Of a DNA stretch of 64,000 nucleotides, positions 9,093 through 19,370 are shown piece after piece (the first letter of the stretch is position 1; each line of letters opens with the position of its first letter). The notes beneath the pieces are model-generated. The model saw only the letters and a list, made by a program, of their open reading frames with translations. It ran no database searches and was not told where the DNA came from. The position numbers were made by a program, and so were the translations under genes. Origin of the DNA: Yponomeuta sedellus (lineage: Eukaryota > Arthropoda > Insecta > Lepidoptera > Yponomeutidae); contig OW203727.1 in assembly GCA_934045075.1 (NCBI GenBank), forward strand, positions 20,481,811-20,545,810, read 5' to 3'.

Positions 9093-9675
9093 ACGTGATT
9101 TAGATCATTACCATCTGGCAGCTAACCGCCACATCTTCCCAGCCAAGGGGTCGGTTTCAGTAACGCAAAGAAAAATCGAATCAATTACCGTTCTAAACCA
9201 CTTATTTGGACAATACCGCAGGCCACAAGCCACCAGGTGGTCTCCACTTTCGTCCTCAGATCATTCTCAGTGCTAATGACAGAATTACGTCGAGAAATTG
9301 CCTTGGTATAACATTTTTCCTCTGTGGTATAACGCAATAAACTCGTAGCACGAACGCAGAAACTGCTGGTGTCGGCTGCGGGATTATTTATGCACAAAGT
9401 TATAGCGATTTAGCGTAATTATGAGACCAACTTTTCCTCAACAAGTATCCGGTGAATCTACTTAATTAGGCCACAAACAGGTACTTCCTACACACAACAT
9501 AATTACTTGTCCGAAACTATGATAACATGTTCTATGCTGAATTGCTAACAACTGTGACTGAAGCATCACAGGCATGAAAATGCATCTACACTGAAGCTAT
9601 TTGTAGAAATAAAAACAGGCCTAGTACGAGTTGGAATCGCTCACCGAGGGTTCCGTACAAATTCGTAGGTAGGTT
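9093..9675. other. No gene seen
   Basis: Unannotated intronic sequence with no recognised repeat and no convincing coding frame. Confidence 0.4.
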
Positions 9676-10165
9676 CTTACATATCACATCACACAGACAC
9701 TTAATTATTTATCACATGACATTATATCACACTAATATTATATAGTAACAAACATACACACTCACAAACTTAAGGCAAAAGTTTGTGAGTGTGTATGTTT
9801 GTTACTTCTTCACGTCCAAACGGTTGAAGCGATTTTAATCAAATTTGGTATGGAGTTAGCTGATACCCTGGATTAACATCTAGGCTACGTTTCCATCCAT
9901 CCATCCATTTCAGCCTATTGCAGTCCACTGCTGGACATAAGCCTCCCCCAGGGTGCGCCACAAGACCCGATCTTCCGTTTTCGCCATCCAGTCACCACCA
10001 GCCACCTATTTCAGGTCGTCGGTCCATCTGGCCGGAGGGCGTCCTACACTACGCTTGCCGAGTCGTAACTACGGCTACGTTTAACTGTGGGAAAATATAT
10101 TATTCCCATGGGAAAATCGATGCGCCTGCGTCTGCGCTGATAAATCGCAGGTAACACCGCAGGGC
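9676..10165 (-). mobile_element. Helitron-like repeat, family B, interrupted
   Basis: Reversed copy of the repeat at 31831 and 53711. It includes a strong inverted repeat (AACAAACATACACACTCACA against its complement, 9748-9808), then TTGGTATGGAGTTAGCTGAT and, after an insertion at 9893-10072, ATTCCCATGGGAAAATCGAT. Confidence 0.6.
9893..10072 (-). mobile_element. RTE LINE 3' fragment with 10-bp target duplication
   Basis: A (CCAT)n tail, then CAGTCCACTGCTGGACATAA, then the reversed C-terminal coding part (minus-strand reading includes DWMAKTEDRVLWRTLG-like residues). It is flanked by GGCTACGTTT at 9883-9892 and 10073-10082. It inserted into the Helitron-like repeat and is therefore younger than it. 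Confidence 0.8.
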
Positions 10166-10261
10166 ATAGCTACTTAGTTCTAAATAGTTTAGGAATCGAG
10201 TCTTGCAGACAACTTTTTTTTGATTTAATTTGTAGTTTTCAGTTTTTTTTCTGTATTTGGA

Positions 10262-10560
10262 GATTTTTCCTGTACTTGTATCTATCTATCTATCTATAAT
10301 CAGCCCATATCAACCCACTGCTGGGCATAGGCCTCCTTTTTATTGCGCCGTTCCTCACGGTCCTGTGCTAATCTGATCCTCCGTCTGACCATCGTGTCGG
10401 TGGTCTGCCTACCAACTTCCTTCCCTCCCTTGGCCACCACTCCGATACTGCCCTGGTCCACCGGCCGTCTTCCCTTCTAGCCAAGTGTCCCGCCCATCTC
10501 CACATTAACTCTGTGATCCGCTTACCAACGTCTTCGACCTTGTATAAAACGATATTTTTA
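10262..10560 (-). pseudogene. RTE LINE reverse transcriptase C-terminus, truncated
   Basis: The minus strand encodes KVEDVGKRITELMWRWAGHL, ARREDGRWTRAVSEWWPREG and VGRPPTRWSD, the C-terminal end of RTE/BovB-type LINE polymerase downstream of the reverse transcriptase domain. The (ATCT)n stretch at 10268-10287 is the microsatellite 3' tail. The 5' end is truncated, so there is no catalytic domain. It shares its 3' end with the copies at 7345 and 60973. Confidence 0.8.
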
Positions 10561-11583
10561 TTACAAGCCATATTCTACAGTCCTGGGTCAACGGGAAATA
10601 CCCTAAGAATTATGCGTCCCTCAAGTGTCGAAATAAAGGTGTGTTTTAAAATTAAAGTTTATGAATGTCGCAAAACTTTGCGTTCAGTTTTCATAAATCA
10701 TACTCCTAAAATACTCTATACGTATGTTACGGAATGGACTGTATAAAGAAGGAAACTATTGGAAAACGGGTAAAACGTAGTATAATATGAAAATAACACA
10801 AACAATGGGCAATGAAATGGTGACGGCAACAATATTACAGCATGAGTGACATGAGAGAGAAAAGTCTACGAAAAGAAAGATATACAGAATTATAAAATAG
10901 TTCTAAGGAGTCTTCAACAACGTACTTAATTTACAGAAGTATTTTTGTAGTAAATACCAATAACGTAGATATATATAAATCGCGATCTTCAACCGTAAAA
11001 CTGCGGTTTTCCCATCAATCACTCTAATTCGAACCGTCTTCCAGTCTTTGAAGTGTCTAATTTATGATCGAGATATTTTGAGATTATCCGAATTTTTCCT
11101 TAATCTGAGCTTTCCCCCGTTCCAAATGTTGGTTAGGTACATATAACACGGTGGCAAAAATTGTTTCATAAATTATCTTTTTTTTTTCAAATTTATTTAT
11201 TTAAGGCACATAAGTGTAGTAAAATTAAACAAACCAAAATCACAAAAACCTGGGAGGTATATGCGTGATTTTCGGAGTGCACTCTATACAATACACAACA
11301 GTTTATATTATATAATATGGTAATAAACATTAAGTTCATTAACTTAATCCCGGATTCACTTACTTGCTTAAGTGAGTCCGGAATCAAGCTGATAATATGT
11401 GGTGCTTAAGAAAGTAAGTTCGAACATTAGTTTTAGCTTAAGAGGTACTTTTTCAATATAAAAATGCTGCTGCTGTCCTATGTGTAATATCTGAAAACCT
11501 AAAGGCCGGTTCCTGAATTGAGTATTTCCCTAAGTAACGTTCTGTCACGCCCTTTGCTGAGAAATTTGAAGAGACAGCACTAC
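10561..11583. other. No gene seen
   Basis: About 1 kb of AT-rich intronic sequence. Small open frames (10513-10746 plus, 11193-11387 minus) show no family resemblance. Confidence 0.4.
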
Positions 11584-11594
11584 AGTTAAGTATT

Positions 11595-11748
11595 CTAAAA
11601 ACCTATTTAGAGGCTAAAAATTCCACCCGTGCCGGGATTCGAACCCGCGACCCCTGGCTATCCGTGCCAGAGGAATTTTTAGCCCCTAAATAGGTTTTTA
11701 AAATTGTCCTTAGCACGGGTTAGTGCATTAAGAAAAAAAAATTATAAT
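11595..11748. mobile_element. tRNA-like hairpin insertion (head-to-head)
   Basis: The left arm is the reversed 3' half of the tRNA-like unit seen at 18990 (GGGATTCGAACCCGC), ending outward in AAAAACCTATTTAGAGGC. The right arm is the same flank in plus orientation (AATTTTTAGCCCCTAAATAG), then TTAGCACGGGTTAGTGCATT. An 11-bp repeat AGTTAAGTATT flanks it at 11584-11594 and 11749-11759. The arms meet near 11676. Only half a tRNA-like fold remains. Confidence 0.78.
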
Positions 11749-12049
11749 AGTTAAGTATTTACTTAGCGAAATTCTCAATTCAGAAACTGGCCCAATCAGA
11801 AATAAATTGGGAATTAGGTGTTGGTCACGCAATCGTATTTACCCCAAGTTTCTCGTACAGTAACAATAACAACTACACTGCTGTTAACGCTGTTAATAGC
11901 TGTAATTAGTTTTTTTATGCACTTTGACCAACTGACAGATGTAAACAATAAATTCACAGCTTTAAGCATACGAGAAATAGGAGGTCTTCTTCTTAGCGTG
12001 TTCATAAGAAAAAGATCGCGCTCCCAAAACTGTTGAACAGACTTTTGTG

Positions 12050-12190
12050 AAAGCGCGTGACTACCGCCAGTGACATTTTTCCGAGCGCTTCCGTGCCGGC
12101 TGTCATGTTATGGCAGTCGGTAAGCCATGCCAGAGGCCCTATTGACAGTAAGGCCCGCCACTTTCTTACAATTCACCACCAACGCGGATT
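12050..12190 (+). mobile_element. 5S-derived SINE, internal fragment
   Basis: Shares GACTACCGCCAGTGACATTT, CCGGCTGTCATG, GCCAGAGGCCCT and GACAGTAAGGCCCGCCACT with full copies, with an internal deletion. Both ends are missing. Confidence 0.65.
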
Positions 12191-12457
12191 AACAGCTAGG
12201 GATACAGCTTGTGAAAAAAAATATTCGCGCAAGCACAGTCATGGCAGTGACGTAACATCCATGAACATCAAATTATAATATAACCAAATAAAAATGCGTA
12301 GGAAGGAAGCAACTGTACAAATAGTCTCCAATCACAACATTTCTCACTCCCATATTTTCAAATATCGAGATTTTACTACGAAACAATATTTCATAATCCG
12401 GACGAAAGAACTAAAATGTTTGGACGTCTACAGACTATAAAACTGTCGTTGGATAAA

Positions 12458-12862
12458 ATAAATATTGGCCTTTTTGCATCTACTTAATGAGATGATTTAT
12501 ACAGCGTCCAGTGGTATCTTCACTCACACACTAGATGGGTGAAGGGACCACTCCGACGCTGTAGTGCCTGGGACATGGTTTTATAGATGGTTTTTAGGCT
12601 TGCCCAGCACCTATACCATCCTGACAGCTTAGTCGGCCTAGCCCACAGGAAAGACTAGTCAATACGTGCGGAGCCAACCAAGCCGCGGGTTTCCTCACGA
12701 TGTTTTCCTTCACCGTTAGCGTGTGGTATTGCGACTACAAATTCGCAAATGTACGTAACTTTGAAATTAAACAAAGTCATTGGTACATGCCCGCACTCGG
12801 GATCGAACCTGGGGCTTTCGCTTGCCAGTCCATGGTTCTACCCACTGAGCTACCACCGCTTC
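12458..12862 (-). mobile_element. tRNA-headed SINE, full length
   Basis: On the minus strand it begins GCGGTGGTAGCTCAGTGGGT (A box TAGCTCAGTGGG) and has the B box GGTTCGATCCC at 12801-12811. The body runs down to GGCCAATATTTAT at 12458. A perfect 13-bp target duplication GTCGTTGGATAAA lies at 12445-12457 and 12863-12875. Part of the body (AGGTTTCCTCACGATG type) is shared with other lepidopteran SINEs here. Confidence 0.85.
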
Positions 12863-12875
12863 GTCGTTGGATAAA

Positions 12876-13659
12876 CAGTTAAATAATATTTCACGATTTC
12901 TTCGCCTTAGTTTGAAAGACACAAGAACTGAATTTTAATAGTAACTTTATTCCTTCGTTGTTTTGGCTTAAAATTTAATGACATACAATGGGGGAACGGG
13001 GGTTTAAGTATTTTTATGCCACACCTGGCAATAAAGTGGCTTTTTCCGCACGCTGCGCGTACGGTAAAAGCCGCTTTCTGGCCAAGTGTAGACACAAAAA
13101 GATGTACACAACACGGGAGGTAATAAAGAAAGCTCTCGAGCGCATATTTACGTCCCTCGCTTGCAGCTCGGGCCGCAAACTTCTGCGATCTCGGCCTTTC
13201 TTTGTATTACCACCCTAGTTGTGTAATGTACTATAACGATACCTTGTAACGGTGCAAACCTCTTAACACAATTTTTTTTTATATTTCTTTAATTCTCTCT
13301 ATCATTTCACAATTTTAATTACGTCACCCATATTTAAGATTTCCTTAATTTGTTTAGCATTACTATTTCACATTTCAACTGGACCAGACTATTAAATCTT
13401 CCTTTACATGCTTATTCTGTTTGCGTTTCTGCACACGTTAACACACCCAACATACACACACACACACACACATACATTTGCTAAGCCGGTTATACTAGAC
13501 TTAATTTTATAAGTTTTTGGGAAGATTATAATTATGAATTGTAATAGTTTACAGTGGTTATTGCACTATAAGGGAAGCACTGACTCCTAACATACACGTT
13601 ATCCTTAGGGGTTTGTTTGAAAGGTTATGTGGAGCCTGTGCAGGTATATAGATAGCATT
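12876..13659. other. No gene seen; short (CA)n
   Basis: Intronic sequence with a small CA repeat near 13455-13470. A frame at 12988-13218 has no recognisable domain. Confidence 0.4.
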
Positions 13660-14005
13660 ATAGCAACGCAGCGTAGGATGCCCACCGGCTCGCTGGACCG
13701 ACCATCTGCAGCAGGCTGGCTGGATCGTCTGCTGGCAGTGGCTGGATTGTGGCAGGTGCACAATGAGCATTGGTGCACCTGCTCCGATGCCCATTGTGCT
13801 ATCACACCTGCACTCTGGAGGACCTAACAGATGCCAACGCTGCTGCAATTGCAGTGGCCAACTATTGGGCAGGAAAAATATAAACTGGTCGAATCGCTGA
13901 CACGAAAAGAAGAAGAAGTGGCTGGATGAGGATGGCCAAGGACAAAACAAAGTGCTGTGGGGCAGGCTATGTCCAGCAGTGGACGAGTATAGGCTGATTG
14001 ATTGA
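13660..14005 (+). pseudogene. RTE LINE 3' fragment, degenerate, (TTGA)n tail
   Basis: The plus strand shows a broken PPARWTDHL-type motif near 13680-13706 and NKVLWGRLCPAVDEYRLID near 13945-14002, residues of the RTE C-terminus. It ends GGCTGATTGATTGATAAA. Frameshifts separate the pieces. A short palindrome (AGGTGCAC with GTGCACCT, about 13754-13780) lies inside. Confidence 0.65.
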
Positions 14006-14023
14006 TAAAGCGTCGTTAATTTT

Positions 14024-14233
14024 CCGCGAATTTTCTTCTTCTTCTTCTTCAGGCTATATTAGTCCACTGCTGGACATAGCCCTCCCCTAATGAGCGCCAT
14101 AGCGCAAGATTGTGACATCGTTAGGGGGTTATGCCCTTAATCCCCACGCTGGGCATGAATTGCACTGCAGGGGGCGCTGCTGCCCACCCCGCGGTTTATG
14201 TCCCAGTCGCCTTTTACGACACCCGCGAATTTT
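14024..14233 (-). mobile_element. LINE 3' fragment with (CTT)n tail and 11-bp target duplication
   Basis: CTTCTTCTTCTTC is followed by CAGGCTATATTAGTCCACTG and CTGGACATAGCCCTCCCC, a reversed RTE-type 3' end. CCGCGAATTTT occurs at 14024-14034 and 14223-14233. It sits directly beside the previous RTE fragment. Confidence 0.72.
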
Positions 14234-14488
14234 AGTTGAAACAATTTCACTCGTAATTCGATGATCAAAAGTATACTTTTGCAAAAAGTTGTCCGCATTT
14301 GTACAGGAAATGTGAAAATCTGGTAGGGTAATTTGTCATGTCGCAGCCGAGTGGAAAAAGTTTGGTGACAACGTGAAAATAGACTTGTTATTTTAGTTTC
14401 AGAGTTTCCGTTGATTCGCTTGGGCTGGATCGGATAGACAGAGGAATCGACCGTTTAGTGCTTCAGAAAGAGTTCGTCGAAAATTTTT

Positions 14489-14640
14489 AGTCGATTCTTT
14501 AATATTTTTGTATTTTTCTCTCCCTAAGAACCATATACTTCAAGGAATATTCTAAAAAAAGAATTAGTGAAATCGGTTCAGCCGCTCTCGAGATTGGCGC
14601 TTACCAACACATTCAGCGACTCATTTTTATCTTATAAGAA
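14489..14640 (+). mobile_element. Helitron-like family A fragment
   Basis: AGTCGATTCTTTAATATTTT to ACATTCAGCGACTCATTTTT matches the copies at 3893 and 52612; the ACTAGCTGACCC start is missing. Confidence 0.6.
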
Positions 14641-14696
14641 TACCTACATGTTACAGATTTTCCATCAAGATCTGACACTTGACACTGTACTCGATA

Positions 14697-14808
14697 TCAA
14701 CCCTTGTATGGCACTGGTCCCCACTGCTATGGCAGTGGTCTCTTCCTGTACTGCAGAAAGATTAGGCCAAACTCCTCTACGGGGATCAAGTCCGGGTTGG
14801 TGGAGGAC
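14697..14808 (-). mobile_element. 5S-derived SINE, 3' part, diverged
   Basis: Reversed: ATCAACCCTTGTATGGCA, GGTCTCTTCCTGTACTGCAG and AAGTCCGGGTTGGTGGAGGA, with several substitutions. Confidence 0.7.
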
Positions 14809-15288
14809 ACTGTACTATTGAATTAAAATGTTTTGCCATCACTTGTAGGTCAATAGTATTACATGATTATCATAATAAAACGAAGATTCCCTTAAAATAT
14901 TGCAAAATAATTTTAATTCATGCTGTAGTTATATTGGTTACTCTAAACATGGCCGCTATAATCAGATGCCATTTTCAAGCAAAGTCGGCTTTCGTTAAAA
15001 TATTCGAAAGGGGAAGTAAATTCTTGGGGATCTTTAGGGCTTATGATCTTTGGTTGGAATGTGGATCAAGCATGAGGACTTTTTTGCTCTGAATTTACTA
15101 GAAAGAGGTTTGTTAGGATCGTGACAAGTGCCTAATCCTGGTATACAGACGTGATTTTATGTACGTGTGTATGAGTGAGTATGTATGTGTGGCTCAGTGT
15201 GTATGTATGTGTGTGGTAGTTGTGTATGTGTAAACGTTAGCTTCATATTACACACTCAATATAAACACATAAGCAGCCTATACGTGTC
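14809..15288. other. No gene seen; possible SINE tail and (TATG)n
   Basis: Mostly unassigned. The stretch from 15118 (GATCGTGACAAGTGCC) resembles the left end of the SINE at 31301, followed by TATGTGTG-type simple sequence. Confidence 0.4.
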
Positions 15289-15375
15289 ACGGCTGGCACG
15301 GGCCTTCTCTCTGAGAGAGAGGAGAGCATGGGCTTATTCACTTCGCGTGCTCACTGTAGATTGGCGAATAAATTT
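15289..15375 (-). mobile_element. Lepidopteran SINE 3' fragment
   Basis: Reversed GGCACGGGCCTTCTCTCTGA, then GAGCATGGGCTTATTCACTT and GTAGATTGGCGA. Confidence 0.6.
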
Positions 15376-15384
15376 TCAATTTCA

Positions 15385-15890
15385 GGTATGTAGATAGATA
15401 GATAGAGAACACTTTATTGTACATAAAAATGGAAATTACACAGATATTTCTTAACCTAAGAGTACAGACGGCGGCCTTATCACTAAAAGTGATCTCTTCC
15501 AGAGAACCTTCGGATGAACTGGACTAATATATTAGAGAAGGAAGTAGATGTATAAAAAAAACATAGAAAACATTAATTTCAGAGGTTCCAAATACATGCC
15601 TCAATAACAGTTTGAATAAATAAAATTATCAACAGATACATACAAATAATTTAAATAAATAAAAATAAAAAATGAATATTATACATAAATACATAAATAA
15701 TTAAGAAAATATACACATTCAAAGGACATAAGTAGAACACAACAACAGCAGGACAATATTACAAAATTAAATAATAACAGTATTACAGTGTAGTAGTGAG
15801 ATAGAACTCCTTTACCATAGCCTTAAAAATGGGAAGGGATTTGGCTTTCCGTACCTCCACCGGTAAGGCATTCCAGGTATAAATCATAGG
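15385..15890 (-). pseudogene. CR1-like LINE 3' end with C-terminal coding fragment
   Basis: The minus strand from 15888 down to a TAA near 15786 encodes MIYTWNALPVEVRKAKSLPI followed by FKAMVKEFYLTTTL and stop, the typical C-terminus of CR1-like LINE ORF2. The 3' UTR follows (GATCACTTTTAGTGATAAGG in reverse, near 15487-15506), and it ends with (TAGA)n at 15391-15408. The reverse transcriptase domain is missing through 5' truncation. Confidence 0.82.
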
Positions 15891-15924
15891 TAAGGTATGT
15901 AAATACCTCGGTGACTAAGGTTCA

Positions 15925-16052
15925 CATTTAGTGACGTATTGGTACTGAATGTACGTATAAAAAACAAAGTTATTGTTACAAACCGGAATCGAACCCGGGA
16001 ACTCTCAGAAGTAAGGCAAGCATTTTATTGATAAGCTGCCACCGCTTGTAAT
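15925..16052 (-). mobile_element. SINE tRNA-like head
   Basis: Reversed tRNA-like segment: minus strand AGCGGTGGCAGCTTATCAAT (A-box region decayed) and GGGTTCGATTCCGGTTTG (B box). The body to the left is diverged. Confidence 0.6.
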
Positions 16053-16263
16053 GATAATAACATGATACCCTAAAGACAAATGGCGTTGCCAAATATCAAA
16101 GAATACAATACCCCGATCATCATTGACCGCTTGAGTCATGTTCCCTTAGCATCGGAGTCTGATACTGACGTGACAAGACAATGCGAACTCGACAAGTAGA
16201 ACGCGGATAGTCATCAGATCTCCGAGAGCTACTAATCCGGAGATTTGAGTCCAACTCCAGTTG

Positions 16264-16308
16264 GGGGCAAAATGCGCTGAAAATGCGCTGAAAATGCGCT
16301 GAAACTTG
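16264..16308 (+). repeat. 12-bp tandem repeat, three to four copies
   Basis: AAAATGCGCTGA is repeated three times in a row at about 16269-16304, with a fourth diverged copy. Confidence 0.75.
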
Positions 16309-17018
16309 CTGAAATTGAATTCAAAACAATTTATTTCTAATTCTGTAAAGAGAAAATAATCAATCAAAATTCTCATTGGGGAACTGACTCATTGTTAAAT
16401 TTCTTCACTGGACGTAAGTCAGAGTAAGAATTTCAGGTGAACATCAAACGAAATATGTATAAGTTTTTTGAAAACATTTTCATCGTATATCTTCATCGTG
16501 GGCAAATACAGTTCGTATTTTATCATTACAATTCGATATATTAGTATGTGGGTTAATCGGCTATGCAATGAACATCGGTCATAGGAAACCTTGAAGTTTG
16601 GTTGTATAAAATAGGGTGGTTCTAAGCTTCTTGCCTACCGTTTAGATAGTGAACATTCTATTGCACAACCAGAAAAAAAGAATTACAGTTGTAAGATTTA
16701 GAGAGTGTTCTTATGAACTCCATAAACCGACATCTACATTCCGAAATCGGAACACCAGACGTGCTGCTCACCAACCGCAATTTATTGACAGAAAGTCCGC
16801 GTTTAACGATTTTCATCATCCTTCATAATGCGCATAGCCAATGTGTGGAGCACTTTGCTGGAGTCCGTTTTTCCGAACGCTATATAAAACCTGAACCTCT
16901 TTAAGATGCGTGTGAACAGGCTTCTTCTGGGAAAACTCGGTCTTTCCTAGTCCTCATCTTCATCCTCGGGCTAGATAAAGGTCAAGAGTAAGCACATTGC
17001 TTGTAAAAAAAAGAAAGG
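16309..17018. other. Mostly unassigned; weak LINE tail
   Basis: A possible CR1-like tail (GTGAACATTCTATTGCACAA) lies near 16648-16667. A frame at 16713-16904 has no recognised motif. Confidence 0.35.
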
Positions 17019-17137
17019 ATGTCAGGGGACTTGGCCCCCGTGGTGGAGTATGGCCTAACCTTCCTGCGATGCAGGAAGAGACCCGTGCCCCAGCAGTGGG
17101 GACATACAAGGGTTGATAACGAATAACGAATGTCAGG
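17019..17137 (+). mobile_element. 5S-derived SINE, 3' end only, with 8-bp target duplication
   Basis: ACTTGGCCCCCGTGGTGGAG through ACATACAAGGGTTGATA is the last 90 bp of the SINE. ATGTCAGG flanks it at 17019-17026 and 17130-17137, so it is a 5'-truncated retroinsertion rather than a decayed full copy. Confidence 0.8.
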
Positions 17138-17204
17138 TGAACTGAAAATCAACAGCATATTTAATTGTTTTTAACACTTTTTTCACCCCAACTCTGCCCT
17201 TCAG

Positions 17205-17400
17205 TCCTAAGAGCTGCAGTCGCTTTATCCAGCGCAGGAACCGCCAGACTTTCCCAGCGGCGTGTGACGGAGAGTGGCGCAGAGCGCAAAGCGATGTCGT
17301 GCGATGCGACATGTTTTATAAATAGCGCGTAAATATAGCGCTCTCACGTGGACGCGGGAGCGCGTGCGCGGCTTAGCGGTGGATAAATGCGTGCCATAGA
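17205..17400. promoter_or_regulatory. GC-rich island with TATA-like box
   Basis: A CG-rich stretch in AT-rich DNA. It contains TTTTATAAATAGCGCG near 17313-17328 (TATAAATA on the plus strand), a local palindrome GCTCTCACGTGGACGCGGGAGC near 17341-17362 and a CACGTG E-box. It does not match any repeat here. It could be a promoter or enhancer of slo, or an unrecognised element. Function is inferred from composition only. Confidence 0.3.
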
Positions 17401-17529
17401 TAGAGATAGTTCACTGTTTATTGTGTACCGCAAAGTGTCTTTGAAGTGGCGTAGAAGGGCTGGAGGGAAGGCTTTGAGGTCACTCAGAGACTCGCACGGA
17501 ATCGTCTCTCTTATTCCTTATAGGCTAAT

Positions 17530-17660
17530 TTAGCGCACAACATACATACAAACGTATCCCAGACCAGGGACTGCCACTGGCCACGATCCTGACAGATCAC
17601 CTTCGCTTCATCAACGTTCATAAGTCGTTGCATGCACGCACGTCGGTTCCGGGTACTTTT
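17530..17660 (-). mobile_element. LINE 3' end fragment
   Basis: ACAACATACATACAAACGTATCCC, read with its tail, then CAGGGACTGCCACTGG and CTTCATCAACGTTCATAA, a reversed LINE 3' terminus related to the one beside the (TACA)n tract at 56431. Confidence 0.5.
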
Positions 17661-18744
17661 TATCTGAAGTTTTATCTTTTTTTTTAGCGCGCAACGTAAA
17701 ATTTTGTGTAAATTGTGATTTTATGCGCTACGACTGAGAATCTGAGTAGGATCGAGGACCTGGGACTAGTGAGACATTTACTCTAAAACGGCCGTTCCCA
17801 GATGAAATGCTATTTAATGCATCTAGTTCTAGGGTTGCGGTCGTGGGTCTTAAGAATATGTTTTTGCAAAATCGATCTTTAGAAACATATATTGTTTTAT
17901 AAAAGAAGATTTGTTTTATTCATTGATGACGCTGGAGGAATTCATAGCAAGTTGTCCTTAAATTTAGTTGTTTTTTTTTAATCATGGCATGTAGCACGTT
18001 AATCATAACATGCGTGCACTCTACTCAGGTCACTTTAAAACAGACTGTTGTTTTAAGTGTCGAAAAAGTCACCTACATAATTAACTTAAGTTCGTAGGTA
18101 GGTCTCTTACGTTTCTTTTTATATATTTATGTCATTAGAGATGAGTTTTCTACCTAACACTGTAAATAACACTGTTGCAAATAACATATGTTGATAGGTT
18201 TTATAGCGCATTGCAAGGGTGGCTCTCTTAGCAAATAAGTCATATACGATTCTAAGGCTATGACTTGGATTTATACAAAAAAAAGTCGAGCGACAACCAA
18301 AATCTGTATTCTGAACGCTATGCTACATTGAATTCGAATGAGAAAATAAATGTCTAATGACTCAGTCGGGTTATCTTAACCTATCCTTTATGCGACTAAG
18401 CCTTCCAATATTTTGCGGCTACGCTTTCGATTCGCATGGCCGAGAAACGACTCCCTGGTCCACCAATAGTAGGTGAACTTTCAGCGGCTCAAGAAAAACA
18501 CAAGTTCCTTAGAATTTGGCATAAGCTGCAGGTGAGTGACACCGCCAGATCAATACACTGAGGGGCGTCTGCTCAGAACTTAGCAGTCTGCCAATAACCC
18601 CGGGACTGTTGACAGCCTTGAAGTTTGTATATTGACACCTGTCACCGAATCTCGTGTGGCTGAACCGCTAAAGGCCATGAAAAGACGGATTAGCTTCTGA
18701 AAATAAAAAGCGACTTTGAAACACTACAGCACAATGTTTTTTTG
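17661..18744. other. No gene seen
   Basis: AT-rich intronic sequence; no recognised coding or repeat content. Confidence 0.4.
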
Positions 18745-18989
18745 TATCCTGTAAACATCCCGCTGCAGGGTACAGGCCTTCTCTCAACGGGTATGGGCTT
18801 AATTACCATGCGTGCCCGCCGCGGATTGGCAATTTCAAGGTACAGTGATATCGTTCCGATGTTAAACCTAACTGCAAAGTAGGTAGTCGGGGCTGTAAGT
18901 AATGCAATTTGCTTAAGTCAGATGTCGCTGCCTGTACGTAATACAGAGAATATTGTAAAGAGGTTCGAAATTTCACTGATGCCGTGAGT

Positions 18990-19062
18990 CACCCATTGGC
19001 TCAATTGGTAGAGCGCTGGTACGGATAGCCAGAGGTTGCGGGTTCGAATCCCGGCATGGGTG
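18990..19062 (+). repeat. tRNA-like segment, unit 1
   Basis: Seventy-three bases fold as a cloverleaf: acceptor CACCCAT with ATGGGTG (7 pairs), D arm GCTC/GAGC, anticodon stem CTGGT/GCCAG with loop ACGGATA, T loop TTCGAAT with 4 of 5 stem pairs. Base 33 is C instead of the invariant T, and a GGA (Ser) anticodon would need a long variable arm that is absent. I therefore call it a tRNA-derived pol III promoter and not a working tRNA gene. Confidence 0.7.
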
Positions 19063-19297
19063 AAATTTTTAGCCTCTAAATAGGTTTTTAAACTTGTTCC
19101 TTAGCACGGGTTAGTGCATTAAAAATAAAAATAGTGTAATCATGTGGGTACAGTGATATCGTTCCGATGTTAAACCTAACTGCAAAGTAGGTAGTCGGGG
19201 CTGTAAGTAATGCAATTTGCTTAAGTCAGATGTCGCTGCCTGTACGTAATACAGAGAATATTGTAAAGAGGTTCGAAATTTCACTGATGCCGTGAGT

Positions 19298-19370
19298 CGC
19301 CCATTGGCTCAATTGGTAGAGCGCTGGTACGGATAGCCAGTGGTTGCGGGTTCGAATCCCGGCATGGGTG
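19298..19370 (+). repeat. tRNA-like segment, unit 2
   Basis: Same fold as 18990-19062, exactly 308 bp later, with CGCCCAT in the acceptor arm (one G-T pair). Not a functional tRNA gene for the same reasons. Confidence 0.7.

Noticed and set aside
18990..19062. Functional tRNA gene (also at 19298, 54212, 54520, 55000)
   Set aside because: Part of a 308-bp mobile unit. Base 33 is not T, the T stem has a mismatch and the Ser-type anticodon lacks a long variable arm.
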